Part shown: positions 24,054 to 31,753 of the stretch, in pieces
How the letters are laid out: each line of letters opens with the position of its first letter
Numbering within the stretch: the first letter of the stretch is position 1
Source: Megalodesulfovibrio gigas DSM 1382 = ATCC 19364
GTDB taxonomy: Bacteria; Desulfobacterota; Desulfovibrionia; Desulfovibrionales; Desulfovibrionaceae
Direction of reading: 5' to 3'
Length of the DNA: 49,369 bases
NCBI RefSeq assembly: GCF_000468495.1
Contig: NC_022444.1
Location: forward strand, 1,936,919 to 1,986,287
Translations under genes and position numbers: made by a program
Notes under the pieces: generated by a model
Told to the model about the DNA's origin: nothing
Seen by the model: the letters and a program-made list of their open reading frames with translations, nothing else
Database searches by the model: none

Positions 24054-24863
24054 ATGAACTCCCGTAACGAAGCCCAGCTCTGGACACCGCCCGGGCACCC
24101 GGGATTCCGGCTCTTCAAGGCCCGTTTCACGTCCTTTGTCTTCGACCGCCACGCCCACGAGGAATTCGCCCTGGGCGTCATCGAGGAAGGCGGTCAACGC
24201 TTTGTGCACAAGGGGGCGCGGCACGAGGCGCCGCCCTTGTCCATCATCAGCGTCAATCCCGATGAAGTGCACGACGGCCAGTCCGCCACCTGCGATGGCT
24301 ACGCCTATCGCATGCTCTACGTCGGTATTCCCACACTGGAAGCGTTGTTCGATGGTGCGTTTCGGGGCCGGGATCTGCATGCGTTCAAAAGCCCCGTCAC
24401 TGTGGATGCGCCCCTGGCCCGCAGTCTGGACCAGGCCTTGCGGGTGGTGGAACTGCAGCCCGAGCGTCTCGACGAGCTGCTGCTGCCCATGTTGCACACC
24501 CTCTTTTCCCGTCATGCCTTTCCCAGGCTCGCCGTACCCTGTGCCCGGCACGACGCTGCCGTGCGCCAGGCCCGGGAGTACCTGCGGGCGCATGCCCTGG
24601 AAAATCCCACGCTGGATGCCCTGGCCCGCGAGGTTGGCCTGTCCAAGTTTCATCTGCTGCGGGTGTTCAAGGAGGCCACTGGCCTGGCGCCGCATGCCTG
24701 GCTGCTGCGGCACCGCGTGCAGTTGGGCCGCAAGGCGTTGGAGCAGGGACGCACCCCGGCAGAGGCTGCCGCCCTGGCCGGATTTGCCGATCAAAGCCAC
24801 TTCACCCGGCGCTTCAAGGCCGTGCACGGCCTCACCCCCGGGGCGTTCGCCGCCATGCGTTGA
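24054..24863 (+). CDS. AraC-family transcriptional regulator
   Basis: A 269-residue regulator. The N-terminal part (about 1-130) is a cupin-type AraC ligand domain (FRLFKARFTSFVFDRHAHEEFALGVIEEG, NPDEVHDGQ). The C-terminal 100 residues form the double helix-turn-helix: NPTLDALAREVGLSKFHLLRVFKEATGLAPHAWLLRHRVQLG and EAAALAGFADQSHFTRRFKAVHGLTPGAF, both well conserved. The ligand and targets are unknown; regulators of this subtype commonly control a neighbouring amino-acid exporter or metabolic gene, but no such gene lies next to it. The start ATG 24054 begins just after a repeat copy and lacks a clear ribosome binding site. It is convergent with the C25 protease gene. Confidence 0.93.
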   Translation: MNSRNEAQLWTPPGHPGFRLFKARFTSFVFDRHAHEEFALGVIEEGGQRFVHKGARHEAPPLSIISVNPDEVHDGQSATCDGYAYRMLYVGIPTLEALFDGAFRGRDLHAFKSPVTVDAPLARSLDQALRVVELQPERLDELLLPMLHTLFSRHAFPRLAVPCARHDAAVRQAREYLRAHALENPTLDALAREVGLSKFHLLRVFKEATGLAPHAWLLRHRVQLGRKALEQGRTPAEAAALAGFADQSHFTRRFKAVHGLTPGAFAAMR

Positions 24864-24900
24864 GTCCGTGATGAACAGGTGGCCAATTTGGGCGGAAGCG

Positions 24901-24934
24901 CCCTGCCTGCAGCGGTATGCCACTGCAGGCAGGG
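24901..24934. terminator. Bidirectional hairpin between convergent genes
   Basis: A perfect 12-bp stem, CCCTGCCTGCAG (24901-24912) against CTGCAGGCAGGG (24923-24934), with a 10-nt loop. It lies midway between the AraC stop and the C25 protease stop. No T-tract follows on either strand, so it is either a weak two-way terminator or an RNA-stabilising 3' structure. Confidence 0.55.
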
Positions 24935-24954
24935 GTGGTCGCGTTTGGTCCGGA

Positions 24955-27768
24955 CTACTGCAGCAGGAGGTACAGCGTCGGGACGATCGTCTCGGCGGCG
25001 CTGTCCGTGACGCCCTGCGGCAGGAAGACGAGGGCCTGATTGGCGCTGAGGCTGGCCTGATTGTATGAGTACTGCAGCCCCTCGCTGCCGTCGAGGTTCT
25101 CAATGCCCACGGTGGCGTTGCCGCCGCCGGTGTAGCTGCTGGTGGCAAAGGTGACGTTGGCGTACTGCATGGTGATTGTGCCGGTCCGCTCATCGAGAAC
25201 GACCTGGAAGGTGGCCGGCGCACTGGTGACGGATTCCCCGTAATGGCGAATGTTGCCCCAGGTGATGACCATGCGGGCATTGGGCGAGGCGCCCAGCTGC
25301 TGGGCCGTCACCCGGCCGCCCAGGGAGCTGGTCACGACCAGATCGTCCCAGAACGGGGCGATCATGGCATTGGGGTTCGCCGTGTTGGGGATGGCCGTGT
25401 TGCTGTAGTACGGGGAGGACGTGGTGAACGACAGGAAGCCGTTACTGCAGACGTACACCGAGGAATACACACCGTCGAAGAAGGGGAAGCTGAACCCGAG
25501 ATTCAGGGAGACAACGGTATCATCGCCAGAAGAGATGATGGTGGTGGCGGTGGAATCGTCCACCCAGTTGTAGGTGCCGGCCTGCATGACGTACGCGAAC
25601 GCCTGGTTTACGGTGCCGGAAACAGTTGCCGTTGCTGCGGTGTAGCCGCTTTTGGAGGCCCGGATGGTGATGGTCACGTTGCCGGCGGCGTTTGGTGTCC
25701 AGCTGCCGCCGTAGGTGCCGTCGTTGGCCACGCCGTCCTGGTGCGCGCCATCGTCGTACAGGGTGACGGCGGTCTGGCCTGTGCTGAACGTGGCCTGCAC
25801 CGTGCCGCCCGTCAGGGCGGTGCCGCATCCCGTGACCACTTGGGCAGTCAGTTGTTGCGCGGTATTGACGCGCGCCGTGAATTGCGCCGCGGGGGTGGTG
25901 ATGGCCACGGCCAGGGTGCTGTCGGTGCAGGAAAGTTTGAGCTGGGAGGCCGGGTCGCCCATCAGGTTGATTTCAAACCCCAGCCAGCGGTACACCCCGT
26001 CCGAATAGTTGAGGGACGCCTTGGACTGGTTGTTGGCAGGGCCAAGGCGGCGGATGGAGGACTGGAACACGGCTTCGGCAAAACGACGGTGCACCAGGTT
26101 GGAAGCGCCATTGTAAACCTGACCGAAATTATACCAGCCGTATCGTGAGTTCCCGATGTAGGCGAAGGCGTTCTTGGTGTTGCGGACCAGAAAATCTTCC
26201 CCGATGCTGTCGGAGGAGGAATAGGAGCCGACCGTGGTGGTGCGGCCGTCATAGGAATTGGAGTAGCAGCCCTGGCTGTAGATGAATTGGTATTTCGTGT
26301 TGGTGATGCTGTCGAGGTCCGAGTTGGACATCTTCATGTTGTACGTGACGTTCGAGTGCCCAAGGTGGAAGACGATGCTGTAGGCGTTGCCAGAGAGCAG
26401 GGAGATCAGTTCGCTTTTGGGCCAGTCGTTGGATGCTGCATCGCGGTCGTACAGCGTGTCCCGGGGCATGGCGTTCATGGCCTCGTACACGTAATCCATC
26501 TTGTCGCCGCCCCAGGTGGGGGTGCTGTCAAGATTTTCCCCCACCAGCAGGGCCTTGTATGGTGCGGATGCCGTGTCGTAGGCGATGATCTTGTTGATGG
26601 CGTTCTGCACTTCCTGGGTTGTGTCCGCGGGAATGCGGCCCACGGCCACTTCGGCCAGCCAGTCGATGTCGCCACCGCTTACGCCGTCGGTGGATTCACC
26701 GAAAATGTTGTCGTTGTCGTTGTCCCAGGTGCCGTCAAGGCAGGCATAGTAATAGTCCGTGGGGATATAACTGTCGGAGTAGGAGCCAACAGTGGCTGGG
26801 CAGCCCCGGGTGGGCACGGCCTGGGAGGCTTGCGGACCGTCCGCATCGCCGCCCAGCACCACATACTGCGTGCCGTAATTCGTGTAGCAGCCCTTGATGT
26901 AGTTGCGCATTTTTTCCGCCAGATCCCGCCCGCTCTGGCCGCTGGCGATGTCCTCCACTGTGGTGATGTACGTGGTGAACCCGCCGCCGGCGCTGGAGGC
27001 GCGGTGCGTGAGCAGGGGAGTGAAGGCGGACTTGAGGGCATTGGTGGTGATGACCAAAAACTGGCGGCTGCTGTCCAGCGGGAGGGCGTTTTTCTGGACG
27101 TCAAAAGGGACGGCGTCCCCGTTGTCGATCAGATTCAAAACGTCCTGCAGATCCGTGCCGCTGCGCCGGGGTTGCAAGTCTGTCGCCACGGCATTTTTTT
27201 GCACGGATGTATGCACGGTCACCTTGATGGAGGTGGCGTATTCCACAACGCCCGAAGCCGGAAGATACCGCACCGGCCTGAGCTCGGTGGTGACGATCCG
27301 ATAACCATGCAGGTGCTGATCCGACGCCCTGGCCCATGTCTGGCTGGGGTAGGGCTGGTTGCTGCCGTAAATGGTGGGGTTGGGCAGTGCCGCAGGCAGC
27401 GAGGTGTTGCCCATGCTCAATGGTTGCGGCGAAACGGCATGAGCCAGCGTATATGTGCCGGGCAACGCCTGCATTGCACCAAATGAGACTTCCACAGTGT
27501 CCACATGCTGGCCTGCAGGAACATACAATCGTGACAGCATGAGGGGCAGCATGGGCGCGCCAATGGTCTTGGTGTCCTGTTGTGTCCCTGGCAATTCCAC
27601 GATGGCTTTGCCGTCGGCACCGTATAGCACCGTCGGCTTTTGGATGGTATACGTATGGGTTATTGTTTCCGCAAATGCGTTTTGACCAAAAACAAGAGCG
27701 ACAACCAGCGCAATCCCGAGCATGACGCCATGCACACGAAAGGAGCGCAGCCTTGTCCGCATTGCCAT
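24955..27768 (-). CDS. Secreted gingipain-like C25 cysteine peptidase with surface domains
   Basis: A 937-residue exported protein. The signal peptide ends near residue 33 (FGQNAFA). A propeptide-like region (about 34-210) resembles the gingipain C25 propeptide. The catalytic C25 domain (about 215-610) has the His of FHLGHSN (His471, with His468 close by) and the nucleophile Cys501 in YSQGCYSN. An Ig-like beta domain follows (about 625-740, LYDDGAHQDGVANDGTYGGSWTP), then a nidogen-like C-terminal domain (about 745-920, APFWDDL, MVITWGN, FQVVLDERTGTITMQY). The ATG at 27768 follows a very strong GGAGGTGGGGGAA. A long leader with a good promoter lies upstream. The extreme C-terminus is SAAETIVPTLYLLLQ. 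Likely outer-surface or secreted; its role (nutrition, autoprocessing, host or prey interaction) is open. Confidence 0.88.
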   Translation of the reverse strand: MAMRTRLRSFRVHGVMLGIALVVALVFGQNAFAETITHTYTIQKPTVLYGADGKAIVELPGTQQDTKTIGAPMLPLMLSRLYVPAGQHVDTVEVSFGAMQALPGTYTLAHAVSPQPLSMGNTSLPAALPNPTIYGSNQPYPSQTWARASDQHLHGYRIVTTELRPVRYLPASGVVEYATSIKVTVHTSVQKNAVATDLQPRRSGTDLQDVLNLIDNGDAVPFDVQKNALPLDSSRQFLVITTNALKSAFTPLLTHRASSAGGGFTTYITTVEDIASGQSGRDLAEKMRNYIKGCYTNYGTQYVVLGGDADGPQASQAVPTRGCPATVGSYSDSYIPTDYYYACLDGTWDNDNDNIFGESTDGVSGGDIDWLAEVAVGRIPADTTQEVQNAINKIIAYDTASAPYKALLVGENLDSTPTWGGDKMDYVYEAMNAMPRDTLYDRDAASNDWPKSELISLLSGNAYSIVFHLGHSNVTYNMKMSNSDLDSITNTKYQFIYSQGCYSNSYDGRTTTVGSYSSSDSIGEDFLVRNTKNAFAYIGNSRYGWYNFGQVYNGASNLVHRRFAEAVFQSSIRRLGPANNQSKASLNYSDGVYRWLGFEINLMGDPASQLKLSCTDSTLAVAITTPAAQFTARVNTAQQLTAQVVTGCGTALTGGTVQATFSTGQTAVTLYDDGAHQDGVANDGTYGGSWTPNAAGNVTITIRASKSGYTAATATVSGTVNQAFAYVMQAGTYNWVDDSTATTIISSGDDTVVSLNLGFSFPFFDGVYSSVYVCSNGFLSFTTSSPYYSNTAIPNTANPNAMIAPFWDDLVVTSSLGGRVTAQQLGASPNARMVITWGNIRHYGESVTSAPATFQVVLDERTGTITMQYANVTFATSSYTGGGNATVGIENLDGSEGLQYSYNQASLSANQALVFLPQGVTDSAAETIVPTLYLLLQ

Positions 27769-28140
27769 TTCCCCCACCTCCGCGTTGTACACCTGCGTAA
27801 TTGAATGGCATCAATCCATGCATAACAATGGTTGCATGGAGAGTTGCATGCGTCTTGAAGCACCTGTTGAGTGCAGGCATGTGTGACTGCATGGGCAGTT
27901 CTTCAAGGAGATAAATATACCCCTTTTGTGAAGTAGGGTCAATTGCGTGCGGGATGATGCGTTGCCATGACGGCGTATTGCTTCAAGATTATTGCCAATG
28001 AAGCATGCATGCCATTGTGCGTGCAGCGTGTGATTGCTGCATCAAAGCAGAAAAAGGGCCCTGCTGCATGGGGGAGTGCACGTCGGCGCACGCCGGCGGC
28101 ACGGGCAATGCATTGCACGGCGTCCGGTTTCTGGCGCGGG
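27769..28140. other. Long leader of the C25 protease and gene-free gap
   Basis: About 372 nt without a gene. The part nearest the protease (27769 to about 27909) should be its 5' untranslated region of about 140 nt. On the mRNA strand it carries repeated CATGC words, including two CATGCAAC copies, CATGCAG and ATGCATGG. Beyond the promoter, 27950-28140 is rich in TGCAT/ATGCA words and short palindromes (GCATGCATGC, GTGCAATGCATTGC) but no reading frame that looks coding. Confidence 0.5.
27916..27944 (-). promoter_or_regulatory. Sigma70-type promoter for the C25 protease
   Basis: On the minus strand TTGACC (complement of 27939-27944) is followed, after exactly 17 nt, by TATATT (complement of 27916-27921). 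The predicted start of transcription is near 27909, giving a leader of about 140 nt before the protease ATG. The match and spacing are among the best in the window. Confidence 0.6.
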
Positions 28141-28275
28141 CTATGCGAAGAACAGGCGCTCGTAGACTTTGCTCAGCCAGTGGGCCGTGGTGTAGCTCAG
28201 GCCCAGGCCGCGCAGGCGGCAATAGACATGCAGGGGATTGCAGTGGTGTTGAATGGCGTTGCGAATGGCGTCCAT
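28141..28275 (-). CDS. 44-residue small protein, unknown function
   Basis: An ATG with a near-consensus GGGAGGTCGCC in front opens a 44-codon frame ending in TAG at 28141. The protein begins MDAIRNAIQHHCNPLHVYC and continues with an RLRGLGLSY stretch, ending in a hydrophobic YERLFFA. It has two Cys (12 and 19), three His close together at the N-terminus and a basic, helical C-terminal half. There is no signal peptide and no clear membrane helix. The strong ribosome binding site, good codon use and plausible amphipathic composition argue that it is real although very short. It lies 126 nt downstream of the split-ATPase operon on the same strand and may be its last gene or stand alone. The family is not recognised. 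Confidence 0.7.
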   Translation of the reverse strand: MDAIRNAIQHHCNPLHVYCRLRGLGLSYTTAHWLSKVYERLFFA

Positions 28276-28401
28276 GGCGACCTCCCTGGGCCGCGGGTTC
28301 CGTGGGGGCAGAATGCGCCACCGTTGATAGTGATCGGCAGCATTGCGGAAAGGATTACCCTTCTATCGCGTTCCCCGGGTTCCCTGAGTGCATTGACAAA
28401 A

Positions 28402-29142
28402 TCAATGCTGTTCGACTTGCAATCCGCGTGCCGGTTCTTGGTGCTGCCGCTGGGTCTTGCGGCCATGTTCCAGAATGCAGTCCAGAACCACGCCATGCTC
28501 GCGGGATGGCGCCAGGCCGAAGATGCGGTCTGCCTTGAGGGCGAACAGGTCCATAGGATGATGACTGATGACCAGCACTTGCAGTCCAAGCGCCTTGGCC
28601 GTGCGGGCCACGAGGTCCATGAACCGGGGCACCAGATCCGGCTTGAGCCAGCAGTCGCCTTCGTCCAGCACCAGGAAGGGCCGGTGTCGGGCCTGATCCA
28701 GCTGGGAGAGGGCGATAAGCCGCAGCCCGGCCGAAACAATGTTGCACACCGAGCCGCCCTGGCCGCGGCGGATGTCTTCCTCGCCCTCGGGGCTTTCGAT
28801 ATAGAATTCGATGGCCAGCCGGCCATCCTTGACGCTGCGCCGGGTGCGGGCCTGGCGTTCCTGGCCCAGAATCTCGCGGATGGCCTGGGTGAGCGTCGAT
28901 TCCACGTCGCCCAGCATTTCATCAAAGAGCCGGCGTGTCAGTTCGTCCAGCAGCTCCTGGGCGCGGGGGGCGACGTCCAGAAAGGCTTCCACCTCGGCAA
29001 CGGCCTGGCGTTGTTCGGCAAGCTGGGCATGGGCCTGGCCGGCGCGAGCCTCCAGGCGGTCCAGACGGCGGGAAAGCTCCCGCAGCTGCCGGGAAAGGGC
29101 CGTCAACTCTCCGGCAGAATCGGTATGGTCGGCCGGCGTCAT
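28402..29142 (-). CDS. Rad50/SbcC-like ATPase, C-terminal half (Walker B)
   Basis: A 246-residue protein with no Walker A. Residues 12-60 are coiled coil; then comes an ATPase C-lobe with the signature-like GQGGSVCNIVSAGLRLIALSQ (about 128-147), Walker B FLVLDEGD (156-163) followed by an LKPDL loop, and the H-loop VISHHP (191-196). This is the order of the C-terminal lobe of Rad50/SbcC/RecN-type ATPases. The matching N-lobe with Walker A is encoded three genes upstream (30404-31753), so the two probably assemble into one ATPase. The ATG at 29142 overlaps the stop of the coiled-coil gene (ATGA). A His/Gln-rich tail follows residue 225. It could load onto DNA ends with the Mre11-like partner. 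Confidence 0.82.
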   Translation of the reverse strand: MTPADHTDSAGELTALSRQLRELSRRLDRLEARAGQAHAQLAEQRQAVAEVEAFLDVAPRAQELLDELTRRLFDEMLGDVESTLTQAIREILGQERQARTRRSVKDGRLAIEFYIESPEGEEDIRRGQGGSVCNIVSAGLRLIALSQLDQARHRPFLVLDEGDCWLKPDLVPRFMDLVARTAKALGLQVLVISHHPMDLFALKADRIFGLAPSREHGVVLDCILEHGRKTQRQHQEPARGLQVEQH

Positions 29143-29453
29143 TCGGCAGATCCTGCCGCCTGCTCGGCGGCGGCCAGACCGGCCTGCACCCCGGCGATGT
29201 GTTCGCGGTAGGCGGCCACGCGGCGCTCGTTTTCCGCACGGCGTGCATCCAGGAGTTGCTGCAGGGCCTCGGGATCGCTGACGCCGTACTCCTCCAGGGC
29301 CTGTTTCTCCAGCGCCCCCAGCTGCTGTTCGATGCTGGCCAGTTGTTCTTCCGTGCGGACCTTGTCTTCCTTCAACTGCTCGAACTTGTTGCGCAACTTT
29401 CCGAGCTCCTGGTCCAGGGCCGTGTCACGGTCAGTCGTTTTGGGCGCCGCCAT
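29139..29453 (-). CDS. Short coiled-coil protein of the split Rad50/Mre11 operon
   Basis: A 104-residue charged protein, almost entirely coiled coil (about 8-50 and 62-95, LGKLRNKFEQLKEDKVRTEEQLASIEQQ), with a short break around EEYGVSDPEALQQLL. It has no catalytic motif, no cysteine and no membrane segment. The start at 29453 lies 23 nt inside the 3' end of the nuclease gene, and its TGA overlaps the start of the ATPase C-half gene, so it is made in step with them. A reasonable inference is that it bridges or extends the coiled-coil arms of the split ATPase. The family is not recognised. Confidence 0.78.
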   Translation of the reverse strand: MAAPKTTDRDTALDQELGKLRNKFEQLKEDKVRTEEQLASIEQQLGALEKQALEEYGVSDPEALQQLLDARRAENERRVAAYREHIAGVQAGLAAAEQAAGSAE

Positions 29454-30414
29454 GGATGATCTCCTCGTACAGGCTGAGAATGATTTGTGATTCCGGGAGG
29501 GTAGGGTCAAGATTGTCGCTGAGGAACTGCCCCAGGCCCGCGCCCTCGCGGGTGCGTTTCCAGACCAGCCGCTCCAGGCCCCTGAGGAACAGGGATTCCC
29601 CGCCTTCCTTGATCTGGGTGTCCGGGAACGGTTGATCGGGGAAGACGTCTTCAAAGGGCAGAAAGGGCACGTCCAGCCGTTCCAGCTCGGTCATGCCGGG
29701 ACGCCAGATGGCTGCGGCCGGGCGACGCTCCTTGACTCGCGGGGCAAAGCTCATGCGCGTCAGGCTGCCGAGGTTCACCCAGGTGGTCATGCCGCGGCGC
29801 TGGGGCGGCTGGGGCTGGTGCAGGTGGCCGTTGATCAGCCAATCCACACCCGGCAGCTCGCGCAGGGGCTGGCGCTGGTCTGCATAGTCTGGGAACCCCA
29901 GCCCGTGATGGGAGACCCAGAGCACGGTATCGGCCTCGTCGCGCTCCACGGCCTTGGGCAGGGGGGCCATGTCCGGCGATGCGCCCAGCAGGGCCACATG
30001 CCCGTCAATCAGGACGCGGCACTGCGGGCCGGCTTCCTTCATCACGTGGATCACGCCGGCGCTCTCCAGCACGGCCATGGAGACGTCGTCCGTGTAATTG
30101 GCCTGCCATTTGTCATGGTTGCCCACGAGCACCCAGCACTTGAGGGGGGTGGCGGCCAGGGGTTTGAACAGCTCGATGCAGCGCACCAGCAGGGTGTTTG
30201 GATTCTCCCGCGGCCAGTGGAAAAGATCGCCGCAGATGACCGGCAGCAGGTTGCGGGATGCGGCCTGCTCCAGACAAAAGGCCAGCTTGGCCAGGGTCTG
30301 TTCGGTGTAGCCGGGCAGGCGCTGCCCGGGCGGCGTGCCGGCCAGGTGGACATCCGTGCAAAACAGGATGCCTGCGCAGGCGATGGCGGGAAGATCGGCG
30401 CGTTCAATGTCCAT
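29431..30414 (-). CDS. Mre11/SbcD-like calcineurin-fold nuclease
   Basis: A 327-residue metallophosphoesterase. All metal-binding motifs are visible: TDVHLAG (Asp21, His23), CGDLFHW (Asp63), GNHDKW (Asn99, His100), VSHHG (His169/170) and NGHLHQPQ (His197, His199). The last third (from about 230) is probably a capping/ATPase-binding domain, though shorter than in SbcD. By analogy it should cut DNA ends or hairpins under control of the ATPase halves encoded on either side. The ATG at 30414 has GGAGGGCGGCC upstream and overlaps the ATPase N-half gene by 11 nt; longer in-frame starts are antisense artefacts. Other phosphatase functions cannot be excluded, but the context favours a DNA nuclease. 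Confidence 0.85.
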   Translation of the reverse strand: MDIERADLPAIACAGILFCTDVHLAGTPPGQRLPGYTEQTLAKLAFCLEQAASRNLLPVICGDLFHWPRENPNTLLVRCIELFKPLAATPLKCWVLVGNHDKWQANYTDDVSMAVLESAGVIHVMKEAGPQCRVLIDGHVALLGASPDMAPLPKAVERDEADTVLWVSHHGLGFPDYADQRQPLRELPGVDWLINGHLHQPQPPQRRGMTTWVNLGSLTRMSFAPRVKERRPAAAIWRPGMTELERLDVPFLPFEDVFPDQPFPDTQIKEGGESLFLRGLERLVWKRTREGAGLGQFLSDNLDPTLPESQIILSLYEEIIHGGAQND

Positions 30415-31753
30415 GGCCGCCCTCCAGAAATTCGTCCAGGGTGGCGCGGGAGAGGACCTGCCCGCAGGTGGGGCAGTGGCCGATGGCCTCCAACCGGGCG
30501 GCGACGGCCTCGCGTTGTGCCACCAGGGCCGATTCCGCCGCCTGCCGCCGCTGCCGGGCCTGTTCGCGTTGCACATTGAGGCGGCGCAGGGCCTGCAGCA
30601 TGGCCGCCAGGGGAGCCACCGGCTCCAGCACGGGCGGCGGGTTCAGGGTTTCCAGGGCATCCCCCCGGCCCCTGGCGGCTGCCTGCCGTTGCGCGAGATC
30701 ACGCCACTGCTGCAGCAGGGCGGCGGGTCGGGCTGCCTCGGCCAGTGCCGGCGGTTCGTCCAATGCCTGCAGCACGGTCTTGCGTCTCTCCAGACGGGTT
30801 GTCCGCATCGCCAGGGCCTGCCGATCCGCCAGATGGCGCGCCAGGGGCCGCACCGGCTCCAGCCCGGAGGGGCCGGCCAGGGGCTCCAGGACATGGCGAC
30901 GACCGAGGAGGGATTGCTGCGTGGCTGCCAGTTCGGCCCGGCGGGCCAGGTGCCGGAGCAGGCGATCCACCGGCTCCAGGGTCGGCGGAAGGTCCAGGGG
31001 CTCCAGGACAAGGCGGCGACGGGCCAGCAGTGCCCGGCGTTCCCGAAGCTGCCGCATTTGCGTTACGCACTGGGCCAGTCGCGGCAGGGCGGCGGCCAGG
31101 GCGGTCAGTTCGTGCTCCTCGGCTTCGGCGGCCTCCAGGGCCAGGGCGATATCCGGCAGCGCCGCCAGGCGATCCAGCATGCCGCGCTGGGCCTGCTGGG
31201 CAAGCTGCAGGGTCTGGCGATCCTTTTTGGCGTCCCGAATCTTGCTCTTCAACAGATCCTGCATGGCCAGCAGGTGCGCGCCCTCGCTGGAGGCGGCGAA
31301 AAAGTGGGCCACCTGGGCCGGGGGGCGGTCGATGAGAAAAATGGGCGTGCGTTGGTCGCTCAGGTGCACATCCACGCGATTCTTGTCGTCGATGTCCACG
31401 GGCTGGATCCGCAGCAGCTCCAGCACCTGCGGCGGGGCCTTGCCCTGGCCCATTTTATAGAAGGATTCCGGCTCCTGCCCTGGCCGCTCGATCTCGTACC
31501 AGGACGTGGTTTTCTTGCGATGCCAGCGCAGGAGGGTGCCGTCTTCCAGCTCCACGGCCACGGTGGCCTGCTTTTTTCCGTGCCGGATGAACGCCCGACC
31601 CAGGGCCGGATTTTCGCTCAGGCAGCGCAGGGCCTCCACCACGGCGGATTTGCCGGTGTTGTTGGGGCCGGTGAGCACGGTCACGCCCTCGGCCAGGGCG
31701 ATTTCGCTGTGGCCGTGGGCCATGAAGTTGTGGAGGATGATTTTTTTGATCAT
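30404..31753 (-). CDS. Rad50/SbcC-like ATPase, N-terminal half with zinc-hook motif
   Basis: A 449-residue protein. The N-lobe starts MIKKIILHNFMAHGHSEIAL, as in RecF/Rad50 (KKLxLxNFxxH), and has Walker A GPNNTGKS (29-36). After about residue 165 it becomes coiled coil. Residues 246-401 contain four tandem units of about 39 residues. Near the end stands the zinc-hook motif GHCPTCGQVL (Cys427, Cys430), and the protein stops 19 residues later. No signature motif or Walker B is present; these are in the separate gene at 28402-29142. The gene is thus cut exactly where a normal SbcC would turn back at its hook. The start ATG overlaps the methyltransferase stop (ATGA). Its stop overlaps the nuclease start. 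Confidence 0.85.
   Translation of the reverse strand: MIKKIILHNFMAHGHSEIALAEGVTVLTGPNNTGKSAVVEALRCLSENPALGRAFIRHGKKQATVAVELEDGTLLRWHRKKTTSWYEIERPGQEPESFYKMGQGKAPPQVLELLRIQPVDIDDKNRVDVHLSDQRTPIFLIDRPPAQVAHFFAASSEGAHLLAMQDLLKSKIRDAKKDRQTLQLAQQAQRGMLDRLAALPDIALALEAAEAEEHELTALAAALPRLAQCVTQMRQLRERRALLARRRLVLEPLDLPPTLEPVDRLLRHLARRAELAATQQSLLGRRHVLEPLAGPSGLEPVRPLARHLADRQALAMRTTRLERRKTVLQALDEPPALAEAARPAALLQQWRDLAQRQAAARGRGDALETLNPPPVLEPVAPLAAMLQALRRLNVQREQARQRRQAAESALVAQREAVAARLEAIGHCPTCGQVLSRATLDEFLEGGHGH
30551..31018 (-). repeat. Four tandem ~39-codon units inside the ATPase N-half
   Basis: Coding repeat, residues 246-284, 285-322, 323-362 and 363-401. Each unit starts with Arg-Arg or Arg-Gly and follows the pattern RR-x-VLEPL-x3-P-x-LEPV-x2-L-x-HL, then a charged helix. 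Units 1 and 2 are most alike (RRLVLEPL and RRHVLEPL); unit 4 keeps LEPVAPL. The Pro pairs would break the coiled coil at regular steps. Confidence 0.75.

Noticed and set aside
27989-28321. 110-codon minus-strand frame overlapping the 44-residue gene
   Set aside because: No ribosome binding site and a low-complexity Pro/Ala/Arg composition; the shorter overlapping frame has a strong ribosome binding site.
30551-31018. CRISPR-like or VNTR array suggested by regular repeats
   Set aside because: The units are coding, diverged at DNA level and keep the reading frame of the ATPase; there are no spacers and no cas genes.
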